Below, in pieces: positions 27,634 to 36,958 of a DNA stretch of 64,000 nt. The stretch is from Caballeronia humi. Its GTDB lineage: Bacteria; Pseudomonadota; Gammaproteobacteria; Burkholderiales; Burkholderiaceae. Both the position numbers and the translations under genes were made by a program. Location of the stretch: assembly GCF_001544475.1 (NCBI RefSeq), contig NZ_FCNW02000003.1, positions 248,001 through 312,000 of the forward strand. The letters run 5' to 3'. The notes under the pieces were generated by a model. It did no database searches and was not told the DNA's origin. It saw only the letters and a program-made list of their open reading frames with translations. The number at the start of each line of letters is the position of its first letter. The stretch's first letter is position 1.

Positions 27634-27972
27634 ATGCGCTCGCTCGCGTATGGGTTGCTCGCGGTGGCGATCGTCGCCGAGGTCGTGGCGACGTCCGCGT
27701 TGCGCGCGTCGGATGGATTCACGCGGCTCGTGCCGTCGCTGATCGTCGTCGCGGGCTACGGGCTGTCGTTCTATTTGTTGTCGCTCACGCTGCGCTCGCT
27801 GCCGGTCGGCATCGTCTATGCGGTCTGGTCGGGCGCGGGGATCGTGCTGATCACGGCCGTCGCCGCGTTTCTTTTCAAGCAGGTGCCCGATTTACCGGCT
27901 GTGCTCGGCATGGGCCTGATCGTCGCGGGAGTGGTGGTGCTGAACGTGTTCTCGAAGGTGAGCGCGCATTGA
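27634..27972 (+). CDS. SMR-family multidrug efflux protein (EmrE-like)
   Basis: Encodes 112 residues with four transmembrane helices. The essential membrane glutamate is present in [18 protein letters not shown] at residue 14 or so, and [20 protein letters not shown] near residue 57 is the SMR hallmark. It acts as a dimer, exchanging protons for cationic toxicants. It starts five bases after the UPF0303 stop. Confidence 0.93.
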   Translation: MRSLAYGLLAVAIVAEVVATSALRASDGFTRLVPSLIVVAGYGLSFYLLSLTLRSLPVGIVYAVWSGAGIVLITAVAAFLFKQVPDLPAVLGMGLIVAGVVVLNVFSKVSAH

Positions 27973-28010
27973 AACCATAAGCGCCTCCTTCGATCGACAT
28001 AATCAAGCGC

Positions 28011-28349
28011 TTACTTGCAGCGTACGACCATCGAGCGATTCTTGACGTTGGCGGAAATCACGTTGGTGATGCCGCCGCCCGTCGGGCCGCCTTCCTCGTT
28101 GTCCTTCGACACGATGTCGTAGCCCGTCGCGCCGCACGCGCGGCCCGCGAGCACGTAGCAGCTTCCCCAGCTCGATCCGGCATCGGCGCCGCTGCAGTTG
28201 ATGGCGTAGCCGGTCTGGCCGTCGGGCAAATTGATGAGCGACGCGTTGTTCGACGACGCGCAAGCTGCAAGGCCGGCAGCCAGGAGCAAAGAGGCGCAAA
28301 GCGGCAGCCTCGACGATGTGCGGCGCATGCGCCGCGCGAATTCCTTCAT
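28011..28349 (-). CDS. Predicted lipoprotein, unrecognised
   Basis: Encodes 112 residues from the ATG at 28349. A lipoprotein signal is seen (LLLAAGLAAC, with the lipid-bearing cysteine near residue 29), then a short mature domain with several cysteines (INCSG, GSCYVLAGRACGATGYDIV) and the end NRSMVVRCK. The cysteines may form disulfides in the periplasm. A longer frame exists upstream but has no signal peptide. The family is not recognised; similar small lipoproteins occur in Burkholderia. Confidence 0.78.
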   Translation of the reverse strand: MKEFARRMRRTSSRLPLCASLLLAAGLAACASSNNASLINLPDGQTGYAINCSGADAGSSWGSCYVLAGRACGATGYDIVSKDNEEGGPTGGGITNVISANVKNRSMVVRCK

Positions 28350-28554
28350 GTGTACCTCGTGGATGATCGGTGCGGAAAGGCCGTATTTTCCCACACGCGC
28401 CTTACGCGACCCGTAAGCGGTTGTTAGCGCGGGCGCGCGGTTTGCGGGTTGCCAGCAGAAAGGCATGAAAGGGCGTTGATCGGCAATATGTACGCTATTT
28501 CAAGAAATATTTGCCGATTGACGGGATCAGCGAAGCATACATAAGGAAAATGTC

Positions 28555-28827
28555 ATGGCAGAACGAGTGAGTGGCCCGTACCGGGGCTATTACATCAGCG
28601 CGTCGGCGCGTCTCATCCAGCCGCACGGCCAGCAAGGCAAAGGCGACGAAACCCCGATCTACGTCGGCTCGGTGAGCGTGGCGCAACACGGCCCCGACGA
28701 TGTCCACCGTTTCGAGGCGCTCATCGATCTCGGCAGCGAACAGCGTTTCGCCACCGTCGACGAGGCGCTCGCGCACGTCGAAAAAGCCGCGCGCGCGTAT
28801 ATCGACCGGCTGTTGCCGTCTTCCTGA
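28555..28827 (+). CDS. Hypothetical protein (90 aa)
   Basis: Encodes 90 residues. Opens MAERVSGPYRGYYISASAR, with middle GSVSVAQHGPDDVHRFEALI and a C-terminal helix. No signal peptide. Its stop (TGA) overlaps the next start by one base (TGATG), implying coupling. I do not recognise a named family. Codon use is like that of the neighbours, so it is probably a real gene. Confidence 0.7.
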   Translation: MAERVSGPYRGYYISASARLIQPHGQQGKGDETPIYVGSVSVAQHGPDDVHRFEALIDLGSEQRFATVDEALAHVEKAARAYIDRLLPSS

Positions 28828-29180
28828 TGCGGCAACTGCACGTTCGTCACCCGCTCTTGCAGGACATCGCGCAATGTCTGCTCGATCTCTTTCCGAGCAA
28901 CGCGGATGTGAGCGAAGTCGGCACTGAACAGGCGCCGTCGCTCTTCATGAGCTGGCGTACGAGCGGTGTCGCGAATCATCCGGGCAACGTCGCGTGGGGC
29001 GTGCATTACCGCTTCGATCCCCAATTGCTGCGCGCCGGCCCCGAATTCACCGACGACGCCCGCCGCGCCATGTGCCACCGCGTGCGCGAAATGAGCCGGC
29101 ATCTGCGTTTCGACTACGCCGATCCGACGGCGACGTCGCTCTTCGTGGTCGATGTCCCAGCGGTGCCGGTCGAGGCATAA
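28827..29180 (+). CDS. Hypothetical protein (117 aa)
   Basis: Encodes 117 residues. Starts MRQLHVRHPLLQDIAQCLLD, contains SWRTSGVANHPGNVAWGVHY, and ends FVVDVPAVPVEA. Soluble, no signal peptide. It overlaps the upstream 90-residue gene by one base, so the two are probably translated as a pair. No family is recognised with confidence. Confidence 0.7.
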   Translation: MRQLHVRHPLLQDIAQCLLDLFPSNADVSEVGTEQAPSLFMSWRTSGVANHPGNVAWGVHYRFDPQLLRAGPEFTDDARRAMCHRVREMSRHLRFDYADPTATSLFVVDVPAVPVEA

Positions 29181-29268
29181 CAGGTAGACCGCGCCGCGCG
29201 CTGGCGAGTACCATATGCGCCAATTCCCATGCGGCGTAGTCGTATCCGCGCCGAGTCACGAGGCGATC

Positions 29269-29553
29269 ATGGTCATTCAGTTTCCCCCGGACGCTCCCGA
29301 TTACCACGGTTCCAACCTGACGATCGTCTTCGCCGCGCTCGTCGACGGAGAGCGCGTGCCGTGCGCGATCTCCGTCGAGGCGCTCGAAGATCACTTCGAT
29401 ACACGGAGCTGCGACAGCGACGGTTGGATCCGCGCGTTCGATGCCGGCCGTCCGCGCATCGAAGCGGTCGCACGCGAACACCTGCGCGTGAGCAACGGCT
29501 CGCCCGTGCTTTTGAAGAGCGGCCACTTTCCTCCCGGAAAGGTCGTCGCATAG
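29269..29553 (+). CDS. DUF1488 family protein
   Basis: Encodes 94 residues from the ATG at 29269. Seen: IQFPPDAPDYHGSNLTIVFA, then ALVDGERVPCAISVEALEDH, which is the DUF1488 core. Function unknown. An alternative ATG at 29215 would add 18 residues with no family support. It stands in a run of small same-strand hypothetical genes. Confidence 0.72.
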   Translation: MVIQFPPDAPDYHGSNLTIVFAALVDGERVPCAISVEALEDHFDTRSCDSDGWIRAFDAGRPRIEAVAREHLRVSNGSPVLLKSGHFPPGKVVA

Positions 29554-29772
29554 GCAACGATTACACCGCTGTGTAAGCCGTTCCTTCCTCGACGTTCCGA
29601 CTTCAGAAATCCTTTAGCAAAACCCTCGCACCGTCTCAACGCGCGGCTTAATTTGCGATTACCATTCAAGAACAGTGCGCCGCGAAAATGCGATTGGCGC
29701 GGCACGCCGCTTGCTGGCCGGGATTCGCTTGGCGGCCGGAAGCTCAAATATAAAAATCGCGCGGGGGTTGTC

Positions 29773-29955
29773 ATGTTTCATACCTTGATGAGTTCGCTCG
29801 TCGAGTTCAGCGCTTTCTGGCTGATCTGGGCGGCGGTCGGTTTGTTGTTCCTGGCGGTTTGCATCGTGGTGGCATCCGCCATCACGAGCGATCCGGAAGA
29901 ACCGCTTCACGGCGCCACGCAAGCAGCCGACGAAGAACGCAAGATGATTGTCTGA
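29773..29955 (+). CDS. Small single-pass membrane protein (60 aa)
   Basis: Encodes 60 residues: one hydrophobic segment (WLIWAAVGLLFLAVCIVVAS, about residues 16-35) and a short acidic tail ending KMIV. The last codons and the stop lie within a 37-base perfect tandem duplication. Function unknown. Confidence 0.65.
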   Translation: MFHTLMSSLVEFSAFWLIWAAVGLLFLAVCIVVASAITSDPEEPLHGATQAADEERKMIV

Positions 29956-30018
29956 GCGTTCGGCCGGGCTGAACGACCGTCTGATTGTCTGAGCGTTCGG
30001 CCGGGCTGAACGACCGTC
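29945..30018. repeat. Perfect 37-base tandem duplication
   Basis: Two identical, adjacent copies (29945-29981 and 29982-30018) begin tgattgtctgagcg. The first copy contains the stop codon of the 60-residue membrane protein. No mismatch between copies, so the event is recent, or the sequence reflects an assembly error. Confidence 0.95.
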
Positions 30019-30048
30019 AGCCCGGACTCACTTTCGAGAGTGATCCGC

Positions 30049-30762
30049 ATGGGAATCCAGGAACGACGGACCGAGCAGCGGCAGGCGGTACGCGAACGCA
30101 TCCTGGATGCGTCGCGCGACATCGTCGGGCGCGAGGGTTTCGCCGCGCTTTCCATGCGAAAGATCGCGGAGGCGATCGACTATTCGCCTGCCGCCTTGTA
30201 CCTGCATTTCAAGAGCCGCGCCGATATCGCGCAGGCATTGCGCGCTGAGGGCCACACGCAGCTTTTCGCGGCCTTTGCGCCGCACTCGACGATCGTCGAT
30301 CCCGCCGCGCGTCTGAAAGCGATGGGACGCGCCTACGTCGAATTCGGGCTCGAACATGGCGAGACGTATCGTCTGATGTTCATGGAGCCGTCGAGCCCCG
30401 CCGATACCCCCGATTTCCCGAGCGCCGCCGCGGCGCTCTCTCTGATGACCGATGCCTTCGTCGAACTGCGCGCGGCGGGCCGCACGCCTGCGCGTGCGCC
30501 GGCGGCCGCCTGCGCGGAGGCGCTGTGGGCGAACCTGCACGGCATCGTCGCGCTGGCGCTCGCGCGCTCGGCTTATTTGCAGCATTTACCCGTTTCCAGT
30601 CATTCCACGCACGCCGCGCTGCCTGAAGCGCTCGATGCAGCGCCGGCCGAAACGCTCGCCGAGCTCTCGCTTGACGCGTGGTTCGGCCACGACGCTGAAA
30701 CCGCCGAAACCGCGTTTTCAGTCCGTGGCGTGAAACCCGAACAGACCCCTATCCACCGATGA
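30049..30762 (+). CDS. TetR/AcrR-family regulator
   Basis: Encodes 237 residues. The helix-turn-helix is clear: ILDASRDIVGREGFAALSMR followed by KIAEAIDYSPAALYLHFKSR at residues 20-60. The ligand domain resembles the TetR C-terminal WHG type (YVEFGLEHGETYRLMFME). A GTG at 30040 is possible; the ATG at 30049 is preferred. Its stop overlaps the next gene in ATGA, so it is co-transcribed with an acyl-CoA gene and may regulate it. Confidence 0.9.
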   Translation: MGIQERRTEQRQAVRERILDASRDIVGREGFAALSMRKIAEAIDYSPAALYLHFKSRADIAQALRAEGHTQLFAAFAPHSTIVDPAARLKAMGRAYVEFGLEHGETYRLMFMEPSSPADTPDFPSAAAALSLMTDAFVELRAAGRTPARAPAAACAEALWANLHGIVALALARSAYLQHLPVSSHSTHAALPEALDAAPAETLAELSLDAWFGHDAETAETAFSVRGVKPEQTPIHR

Positions 30763-31874
30763 GAACCGAAGACATCCGCATCGAAACCGCCAACGGCCTG
30801 GGCTTCATCGCGCTCGACCGGCCGCAGGCGTTGAACGCACTGACGACAGGCATGCTTCACGCGATCCGCAACGCCCTTGGCGACTGGCGCCACGATCACG
30901 CGATCCGCGCCGTCGTGGTGTACAGCCCGCACCCGCGCGCGTTCTGCGCGGGCGGCGACATCCGCTATCTGTATGAATTGGCGAAGGAGGGGGAGCGCGC
31001 GGCCATCGACAAGTTCTTCACCGACGAATACCGCCTCAACCACACCGTTTTCACCTATTCGAAGCCTTATATCGCGGTGACGAACGGCGTCGTGATGGGC
31101 GGCGGCGTCGGCATTTCGCAGGGCGCGCATCACACGGGCGGCCTGCGCATCGTGACCGGGTCGACGAAGATGGCGATGCCGGAAACGCGCATCGGGCTCT
31201 TTCCGGACGTCGGCGCGAGCTGGTTTCTTGCGCGCGCGCCGGGCGCGATCGGGCGTTACATGGCGGCGACGGGCGCGACGATCGGCGCCGCCGATGCGCT
31301 CTACGCGCGTCTCGCCGATGCCTACCTCGACGACGCCGCGTTGCCCGAGCTGATCGAATCGCTCAAGCGCGAGCGCCTGAACGACGCCGTCGACGTGGTG
31401 CGTTTCATCGAAGCCGCGTGCGTGAAACACAAGGTGACGCCCACGCCGGACGCGAGCCCGCTCGCCGCCGCGCGCGCACAGATTGACAAGCACTTCGCGA
31501 CCGGCGACGGCGGGGCGATCCTGGCGTCGCTGCAGAAAGAAGCGGACGGTGGCGTCTCGGCCGACTGGGCCGCGCAAACGATCGCCGAATTGCGCGAGCG
31601 CTCGCCGCTGTCGATCGAAATCGCGCTGGAACTCGTTGATCGCGCGAAGCTCTCGACGATGGCCGACACGCTGCGGCGCGATCTCGACCTCACGCACAAC
31701 ATTTTCGAGCACGGCGACGTGGTGGAAGGCATCCGCGCGCGCATCGTCGACAAGGACAACCAGCCGGTGTGGAAAGTGCCGCGCATCGAGGACGTGACGC
31801 GCGACGGGGTGAAGCGGATGTTCGATAGCCCGTGGACGCGTGAGCATCATCCGCTCAAGCTGCTGAAGGATTAA
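30759..31874 (+). CDS. Enoyl-CoA hydratase/isomerase family, 3-hydroxyisobutyryl-CoA hydrolase type
   Basis: Encodes 371 residues, longer than plain enoyl-CoA hydratases and typical of 3-hydroxyisobutyryl-CoA hydrolase. Seen: HPRAFCAGGDIRYLYELAK near residue 65, MGGGVGISQGAHHTGGLRIV near residue 112, and MPETRIGLFPDVGASWFLAR near residue 138, the oxyanion and substrate blocks. The C-terminal VWKVPRIEDVTRDGVKRMF also fits. The known reaction is in valine breakdown. Overlapped with a TetR gene, which supports control by an acyl-CoA or related ligand. Confidence 0.88.
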   Translation: MRTEDIRIETANGLGFIALDRPQALNALTTGMLHAIRNALGDWRHDHAIRAVVVYSPHPRAFCAGGDIRYLYELAKEGERAAIDKFFTDEYRLNHTVFTYSKPYIAVTNGVVMGGGVGISQGAHHTGGLRIVTGSTKMAMPETRIGLFPDVGASWFLARAPGAIGRYMAATGATIGAADALYARLADAYLDDAALPELIESLKRERLNDAVDVVRFIEAACVKHKVTPTPDASPLAAARAQIDKHFATGDGGAILASLQKEADGGVSADWAAQTIAELRERSPLSIEIALELVDRAKLSTMADTLRRDLDLTHNIFEHGDVVEGIRARIVDKDNQPVWKVPRIEDVTRDGVKRMFDSPWTREHHPLKLLKD

Positions 31875-31894
31875 CCGGCGGGGGGGGGGCGCTG

Positions 31895-32630
31895 GCGCTG
31901 GCGCTGGGGTGGGGTTGTTAACGCCGTTTGATGTTGATGCGCTTCGATGGAACTTGGTTTCTTTGCGGTCTATTAGCTCTGCCCCTGTCCGGGGCGGGAC
32001 TCACTTTCTTTGCTGCTGCAAAGAAAGTAAGCAAAGAAAGCAGCTTTCAACCGCCAGTGCTAACGGTCCATCACTCGCATAAGAACGAATTGGCGCTGGA
32101 GAGTAAGTGTCGCCCTCACGGCGGAACGAGGCTTGGCTAGCGGACCCACTGTGTCAACTCGCGTTACAACGGACAGGTGCAGCAGTCATACATCCGTCCT
32201 CGCGCTTCGCGCTCAGACGCGGGGTGCATCGGGGAGGGCGCAAGGAATTAAGGCAAGAGGAGTGCAAGCACAAGATGACTCTTGCGAACCCCACGTGTGA
32301 GCCCGACGTCGGAGCGAAGCGAGGACGGAGCCAAACGGAGCGCATACCACTCAGAGGAAGTGCGCGTTGCCACAGTGGGTCCGCGAGCCAAGCCCGGTTC
32401 CATCGTGAGGGCGACACTTACTCTCCAGCGCCAATCCCAATCAAACGCTAGTGGTGGATTGTTAGCTTTGGCGGTTGGAAGCTGCTTTCTTTGCTTACTT
32501 TCTTTGCAGCAGCAAAGAAAGTGAGTCCCGCCCCGGACAGGGGCAGAGCTAATAGACCGAAAACAAAGCAAGCTCCATAGAGGCCTAAGTGCATCAAACG
32601 GTTTAAACCTCAACCCACCCCACCCCAAGC
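31895..32630. repeat. Long inverted-repeat intergenic element with nested hairpins
   Basis: Two imperfect arms of about 235-265 bases (left about 31895-32156, right about 32371-32630) are reverse complements around a core of about 215 bases. Nested hairpins occur in both arms: actttctttgc/gcaaagaaagt at 32003-32028 and 32497-32522, and gcccc/ggggc at 31981-31995 and 32530-32544. No transposase is present. Small frames in it (for example 32154-32417 on the minus strand and 32107-32451 on the plus strand) mirror each other because the arms match, so I do not call them genes. Similar sequences are, to my recollection, frequent in Paraburkholderia intergenic DNA. Confidence 0.85.
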
Positions 32631-32633
32631 GCC

Positions 32634-33059
32634 TCACCCCTCCGCGTGACCCGCCATGAAGGCGCGCATGAACACGAGCGCGCCCCACCCCCACATCGCG
32701 TTGGTCACGAAACCGAGCGCGAGGCGCGGCAGCATGTTGCCGCTCGGCCAGATGCCGCGCGCCGGATCGACCACGAACACGCTCGCCGCCGTCAGCACGA
32801 TGCCGCCGAACACGAGCGCGCCCACCCACGGCGCGTGCCGCTCGGGCGAGACGCGCAAAAGCCACGCCATCAGAATCCCAAACACCGAGCTCCAGAGCGC
32901 GTTCGCGAGGAACGTCGGGATGCCGAGCGGCAGGAACGGGTCGGTGGAGAAGCCGGCCGGCTCGAAGAGACCGGCGGCATGCAGCAGTGCGAGAGTCGAT
33001 TCGCGGAAAAACAGGGCGGCGAGAAAACCCGAAACGAACGGCAGTATGACTTTTTGCAT
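32634..33059 (-). CDS. Hypothetical membrane protein (141 aa)
   Basis: Encodes 141 residues from the ATG at 33059. Four hydrophobic segments are visible, beginning VILPFVSGFLAALFFRE and including SSVFGILMAWLL, VGALVFGGIVLTAASVFVV and ALGFVTNAMWGWGALVFMRA. No family is recognised. The frame runs on to 33185, but the upstream part is hydrophilic and lacks a ribosome site. The inverted-repeat element begins just after its stop. Confidence 0.7.
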   Translation of the reverse strand: MQKVILPFVSGFLAALFFRESTLALLHAAGLFEPAGFSTDPFLPLGIPTFLANALWSSVFGILMAWLLRVSPERHAPWVGALVFGGIVLTAASVFVVDPARGIWPSGNMLPRLALGFVTNAMWGWGALVFMRAFMAGHAEG

Positions 33060-33330
33060 TGAATGGACCGCGTAGGGCGCTAGCCGCCGCATTTTTAAGA
33101 TGAGCGCCATTATAGAGGGCGCCTGTCTGTAAAAAGCGGTGGAAAACGCGTCGGCGCATGGCTGCTCCAGCGTCGGCCTAATCACGAAAGTGGAAAACCT
33201 AAGCTGGAAAAAATCGTTCTAATCGACAAGTCGCATCCATAGACTGTTTCCAGAGCGAGACGGAGCGGCCGTCTCACGTAAAACGCGCAGCCTCGGCACA
33301 TCAAGCGCGAGCACAAGGAAAACAGCACCG

Positions 33331-33939
33331 ATGTCCTATGTAGTGTCGATCTCCGGAAGTCCTGCCGTTCAGTCGCGCAGCACCTGGCTGCTCTCGCTTG
33401 CCGAAAGCGCGCTGCGCTCGCGCGGACTGACGGTGCGACGCATCGATGCCCGCGCGTTGCCGCCCGCCGCGCTGATGCACGCCGACTTCGCGCATCCGGC
33501 TATCCGCGAGGCGCTGGAGTTGATCGAACACGCGCAGGCCGTGGTGATCGCGACGCCGCTCTACAAGGCGTCCTACAGCGGCCTCATCAAAACGCTGCTC
33601 GATTTGCTGCCGCAGACAGGCCTGGCCGGCAAGATCGTCCTGCCGATCGCAACGGGCGGCTCGCTCGCGCATCTGCTTGCGCTCGATTACGCGTTGAAGC
33701 CCGTGCTGTCGTCGCTCGGGGCGCGGCATCATCTGACGAATGTGTTCGCCTCCGACGCCGACATGCCGAAGAGCGACACCGGCTACAGCGTGCACGCAGA
33801 GACCGCGCAGCGCGTGATCGCCTCGGCCGATGCGCTTGCCCACGCGCTCGGCGAACAGGCGCAGTTGCGCGAATGGCGCTCGAAGGCGGCCGTTGCGCAG
33901 GCGCCCGCGCTTGCTGGACTCGTACGCTGCGCGACCTGA
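33331..33939 (+). CDS. ssuE: NADPH-dependent FMN reductase SsuE
   Basis: Encodes 202 residues with a flavodoxin-like fold. Seen: SYVVSISGSPAVQSRSTWLL at the N-terminus (phosphate-binding loop) and AVVIATPLYKASYSGLIKTL near residue 70, the family core. It supplies FMNH2 to the SsuD monooxygenase. First gene of the sulfonate operon. A gap of only 96 bases follows before ssuD, so the usual ssuA gene is not here. Confidence 0.93.
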   Translation: MSYVVSISGSPAVQSRSTWLLSLAESALRSRGLTVRRIDARALPPAALMHADFAHPAIREALELIEHAQAVVIATPLYKASYSGLIKTLLDLLPQTGLAGKIVLPIATGGSLAHLLALDYALKPVLSSLGARHHLTNVFASDADMPKSDTGYSVHAETAQRVIASADALAHALGEQAQLREWRSKAAVAQAPALAGLVRCAT

Positions 33940-34035
33940 CCGTTATTTAAGAATCTTCTGGGGCCCGCTGAACGTATCGTCCGGCGGCGCCGCTGCACGC
34001 CATTTCCATACAGATCGTCTCGCAGGAGTTTTCCG

Positions 34036-35184
34036 ATGAATGTCTTCTGGTTCATTCCAACCCACGGCGACAGCCGCTATCTCGGCACGACGCAAGGCGC
34101 GCGCGCCGCCGACGCCGATTATTTCCGCCAGATCGCCGTCGCCGCCGACACGCTCGGCTACGAAGGCGTCCTGCTGCCGACCGGCCGTTCCTGCGAGGAC
34201 GCCTGGGTTGTCGCGTCGAGCCTGATTCCGGCGACCAAACGCCTCAAGTTCCTCGTCGCGATCCGGCCGGGGCTGTCGTCGCCGGGGTTGTCGGCCCGCA
34301 TGGCGTCCACCTTCGACCGGCTCTCCGGCGGGCGGCTGCTGATCAACGTCGTGACAGGCGGCGACCAGGCGGAACTGGAAGGTGACGGCGTCTTCCTCGA
34401 TCACGACACGCGCTACGAAGTCACTGACGAGTTCCTGCACATCTGGCGTCAGTTACTGGAAACGTCGCACACGAACGATTCGATCGATTTCGAAGGCAAG
34501 CACCTCACGTCAAAGGGCGGCAAGGTGCTCTATCCGCCGGTGCAGAAGGCGCATCCGCCGCTGTGGTTCGGGGGATCGTCGCCGGCGGCGCATGAGATTG
34601 TCGGCGATCACATCGACACATATCTCACGTGGGGCGAACCGCCCGCCGACGTCGAGAAGAAACTCGCCGACATCAAAAAGCGTGCGAAAGAGAAGGGCCG
34701 CGACATCAAGTTCGGTATTCGCCTGCATGTGATCGTGCGCGAAACCGAGGAGGAAGCCTGGGCCGACGCCGACAAGCTCATCAGCAAGCTCGACGACGAC
34801 ACCATCCAGCGTGCGCAGGCCACTTTCGCGAAGATGGATTCCGAAGGCCAGCGGCGCATGGCGGCGCTGCACGGCGGCCAGCGCGACAAGCTTGAGGTCT
34901 ATCCCCACCTGTGGGCGGGCGTCGGGCTCGTGCGCGGCGGGGCGGGCACGGCGCTCGTCGGCAATCCGGAGCAGGTCGCGGGGCTGATGAAGGAATACGC
35001 GGCGCTCGGCATCGATACCTTCATTTTGTCGGGCTATCCGCATCTGGAGGAGTCGTACCGCTTCGCCGAACTCGTCTTTCCGCTTTTGCCGCGCGAGCAG
35101 AAGGAGCGCGTATCTGGGCCGCTGTCGGGGCCGTTCGGCGAGATCGTCGGCAATTCGTATTTGCCGCGCGCGTCGCAAAGCTGA
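34036..35184 (+). CDS. ssuD: FMNH2-dependent alkanesulfonate monooxygenase SsuD
   Basis: Encodes 382 residues with a luciferase-like barrel. Seen: [18 protein letters not shown] at the N-terminus, [12 protein letters not shown] with the conserved cysteine near residue 54, and [20 protein letters not shown] near residue 110. It cleaves C2-C10 alkanesulfonates to aldehyde and sulfite, a sulfur-scavenging reaction. A ggag ribosome site precedes the ATG. The end reads [19 protein letters not shown]. Firm assignment. Confidence 0.95.
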   Translation: MNVFWFIPTHGDSRYLGTTQGARAADADYFRQIAVAADTLGYEGVLLPTGRSCEDAWVVASSLIPATKRLKFLVAIRPGLSSPGLSARMASTFDRLSGGRLLINVVTGGDQAELEGDGVFLDHDTRYEVTDEFLHIWRQLLETSHTNDSIDFEGKHLTSKGGKVLYPPVQKAHPPLWFGGSSPAAHEIVGDHIDTYLTWGEPPADVEKKLADIKKRAKEKGRDIKFGIRLHVIVRETEEEAWADADKLISKLDDDTIQRAQATFAKMDSEGQRRMAALHGGQRDKLEVYPHLWAGVGLVRGGAGTALVGNPEQVAGLMKEYAALGIDTFILSGYPHLEESYRFAELVFPLLPREQKERVSGPLSGPFGEIVGNSYLPRASQS

Positions 35185-35202
35185 CAGCGAGGAGCATCGA
35201 AC

Positions 35203-36054
35203 GTGTCCCATATCGATATCGCCCAGCCGGGCGCCTCCGAGCGCGCCGCGCAGTCCGCGGACGGCGGCCAGTTCTTCCGGCGCTTCCTCGCGCAAGCCGC
35301 GCCGTGGCTCGTGCCGTTCGCGGTGTTCATCGCGTGGGAACTCGCCGCGCGCACGGGCGGATTGTCGGCGCGCGTGTTGCCGGAGCCGCTTGCGGTCGTA
35401 AAAGCGGCGTGGTCGCTCGTGCTTTCCGGCGACATGTGGGCGAACGTCAAGGTCAGCTCGTTGCGCGCGGTGACGGGGTTCGCGGTAGGCGGCGGCATCG
35501 GCTTCGTGCTCGGACTGGCGACGGGGCTTTTCCGGCCCGCCGAGACCGCGCTCGATTCGACGATCCAGATGATCCGCAACATCCCCGCGCTCGCGATGAT
35601 CCCGCTCGTGATCCTGTGGTTCGGCATCGGCGAGGAGGCGAAGCTGTTCCTGGTCTCGTTCGGCGTGTTTTTTCCGGTGTACGTGAACACGTTCCACGGT
35701 ATTCGTTCCGTCGATGCGAATCTTATCGAGATGGCGCGCAGCTACGGTTTGTCGGGCTTCGCGCTGTATCGCGATGTGATCTTGCCCGGCGCGCTGCCGT
35801 CGATTCTCGTCGGCGTGCGGTTCGCGCTCGGGCTGATGTGGGTGATGCTAATCGTCGCGGAGACGATTTCCGCGCAGTCGGGCATCGGCTACATGACGAT
35901 GAACGCGCGCGAATTTTTGCAAACGGATGTGGTGGTCGTCGGCATCCTGCTTTACGCGCTGCTCGGCAAGCTCGCCGACATGCTCGCGAAGGGCATCGAG
36001 CGTGTGACGCTGCGCTGGCATCCGGCTTATCAACACAAAGGAGCGAAGCGATGA
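35203..36054 (+). CDS. ssuC: Sulfonate ABC transporter permease SsuC
   Basis: Encodes 283 residues. The binding-protein-dependent transport domain is seen: the EAA-like loop [20 protein letters not shown] near residue 168, and [20 protein letters not shown] near residue 130. About six transmembrane helices. It lies 18 bases after ssuD and overlaps ssuB by ATGA. It needs a periplasmic binding protein, which this operon lacks. Confidence 0.93.
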   Translation: MSHIDIAQPGASERAAQSADGGQFFRRFLAQAAPWLVPFAVFIAWELAARTGGLSARVLPEPLAVVKAAWSLVLSGDMWANVKVSSLRAVTGFAVGGGIGFVLGLATGLFRPAETALDSTIQMIRNIPALAMIPLVILWFGIGEEAKLFLVSFGVFFPVYVNTFHGIRSVDANLIEMARSYGLSGFALYRDVILPGALPSILVGVRFALGLMWVMLIVAETISAQSGIGYMTMNAREFLQTDVVVVGILLYALLGKLADMLAKGIERVTLRWHPAYQHKGAKR

Positions 36055-36911
36055 ACGCGATCACTCCCTCGACGGCGTTCGCTGGTATCCCCGGCGCCCG
36101 CGCACCGCTCTTTCGCGAGGCTCAGCCAGCGGGGCCAGGCCGTGCCGATCTCGCAATCGAGCTGCGCAACGTCGACAAGCATTACGGCGACCGGTCCGTG
36201 CTTTCGGACTTCGATTTTGCGATCGAGCGGGGCAGTTTCGTCTCGATCGTCGGACGCAGCGGCTGCGGGAAATCCACGTTGCTGCGGCTGATCGCGGGAC
36301 TCGAAGCGACGAGCGGCGGCACGCTCACGCGGCACGCGGCGCGCGAGGGTAGTGCGCTCCAGACCCGCATCATGTTCCAGGACGCGCGGCTTTTGCCATG
36401 GAAGACGGTGTTGCAGAACGTGATGCTCGGCCTGCCGCGCTCGGCACGCGACGATGCCCGCGCCGTGCTCGCCGAAGTGGGCTTGAGCGAGCGCGAAGGC
36501 GACTGGCCGGCGCAGCTTTCCGGCGGACAGCGGCAGCGTGTCGCGCTGGCTCGCGCGCTCGTGCATCGGCCGGATCTGCTGCTGCTCGACGAGCCGCTCG
36601 GCGCGCTCGACGCTCTGACGCGAATTGAAATGCACGCGCTGATCGAGCGTTTGTGGCGCGAGCATCGGTTCACGGCGCTTCTCGTCACGCACGACGTGCA
36701 GGAGGCGGTGGTGCTCGGCGACCGCATCGTGCTGATTGAGGAAGGCCGCATTTCATTCGATGCTGCGATCGACCTTGCCCGGCCGCGCTCGCGTGCATCG
36801 GCGGGGTTTGCCGCGCTTGAGGAAGCGGTTTTGACGCGCGTCCTCGGGACGACGCCGGGCGTGGAGCCGTCGCGCGATTCACATCCGCTTGCGGTCCGCT
36901 GGGCCGTTTGA
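36051..36911 (+). CDS. ssuB: Sulfonate ABC transporter ATPase SsuB
   Basis: Encodes 286 residues. Seen: Walker [20 protein letters not shown] near residue 68, Q-loop [20 protein letters not shown], signature [15 protein letters not shown], Walker [17 protein letters not shown], and H-loop [11 protein letters not shown]. The N-terminal 35 residues are longer than usual. The start is within the ssuC stop (ATGA). Firm assignment. Confidence 0.94.
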   Translation: MNAITPSTAFAGIPGARAPLFREAQPAGPGRADLAIELRNVDKHYGDRSVLSDFDFAIERGSFVSIVGRSGCGKSTLLRLIAGLEATSGGTLTRHAAREGSALQTRIMFQDARLLPWKTVLQNVMLGLPRSARDDARAVLAEVGLSEREGDWPAQLSGGQRQRVALARALVHRPDLLLLDEPLGALDALTRIEMHALIERLWREHRFTALLVTHDVQEAVVLGDRIVLIEEGRISFDAAIDLARPRSRASAGFAALEEAVLTRVLGTTPGVEPSRDSHPLAVRWAV

Positions 36912-36958
36912 CATCTCTCACAAGTCTGACGATCGATTCACCACTCTGGAGACTCACA

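Noticed and set aside
32107..32451. Hypothetical frames in the inverted-repeat element
   Set aside because: They overlap the arms, mirror the frame on the other strand, and are explained by the symmetry of the DNA.
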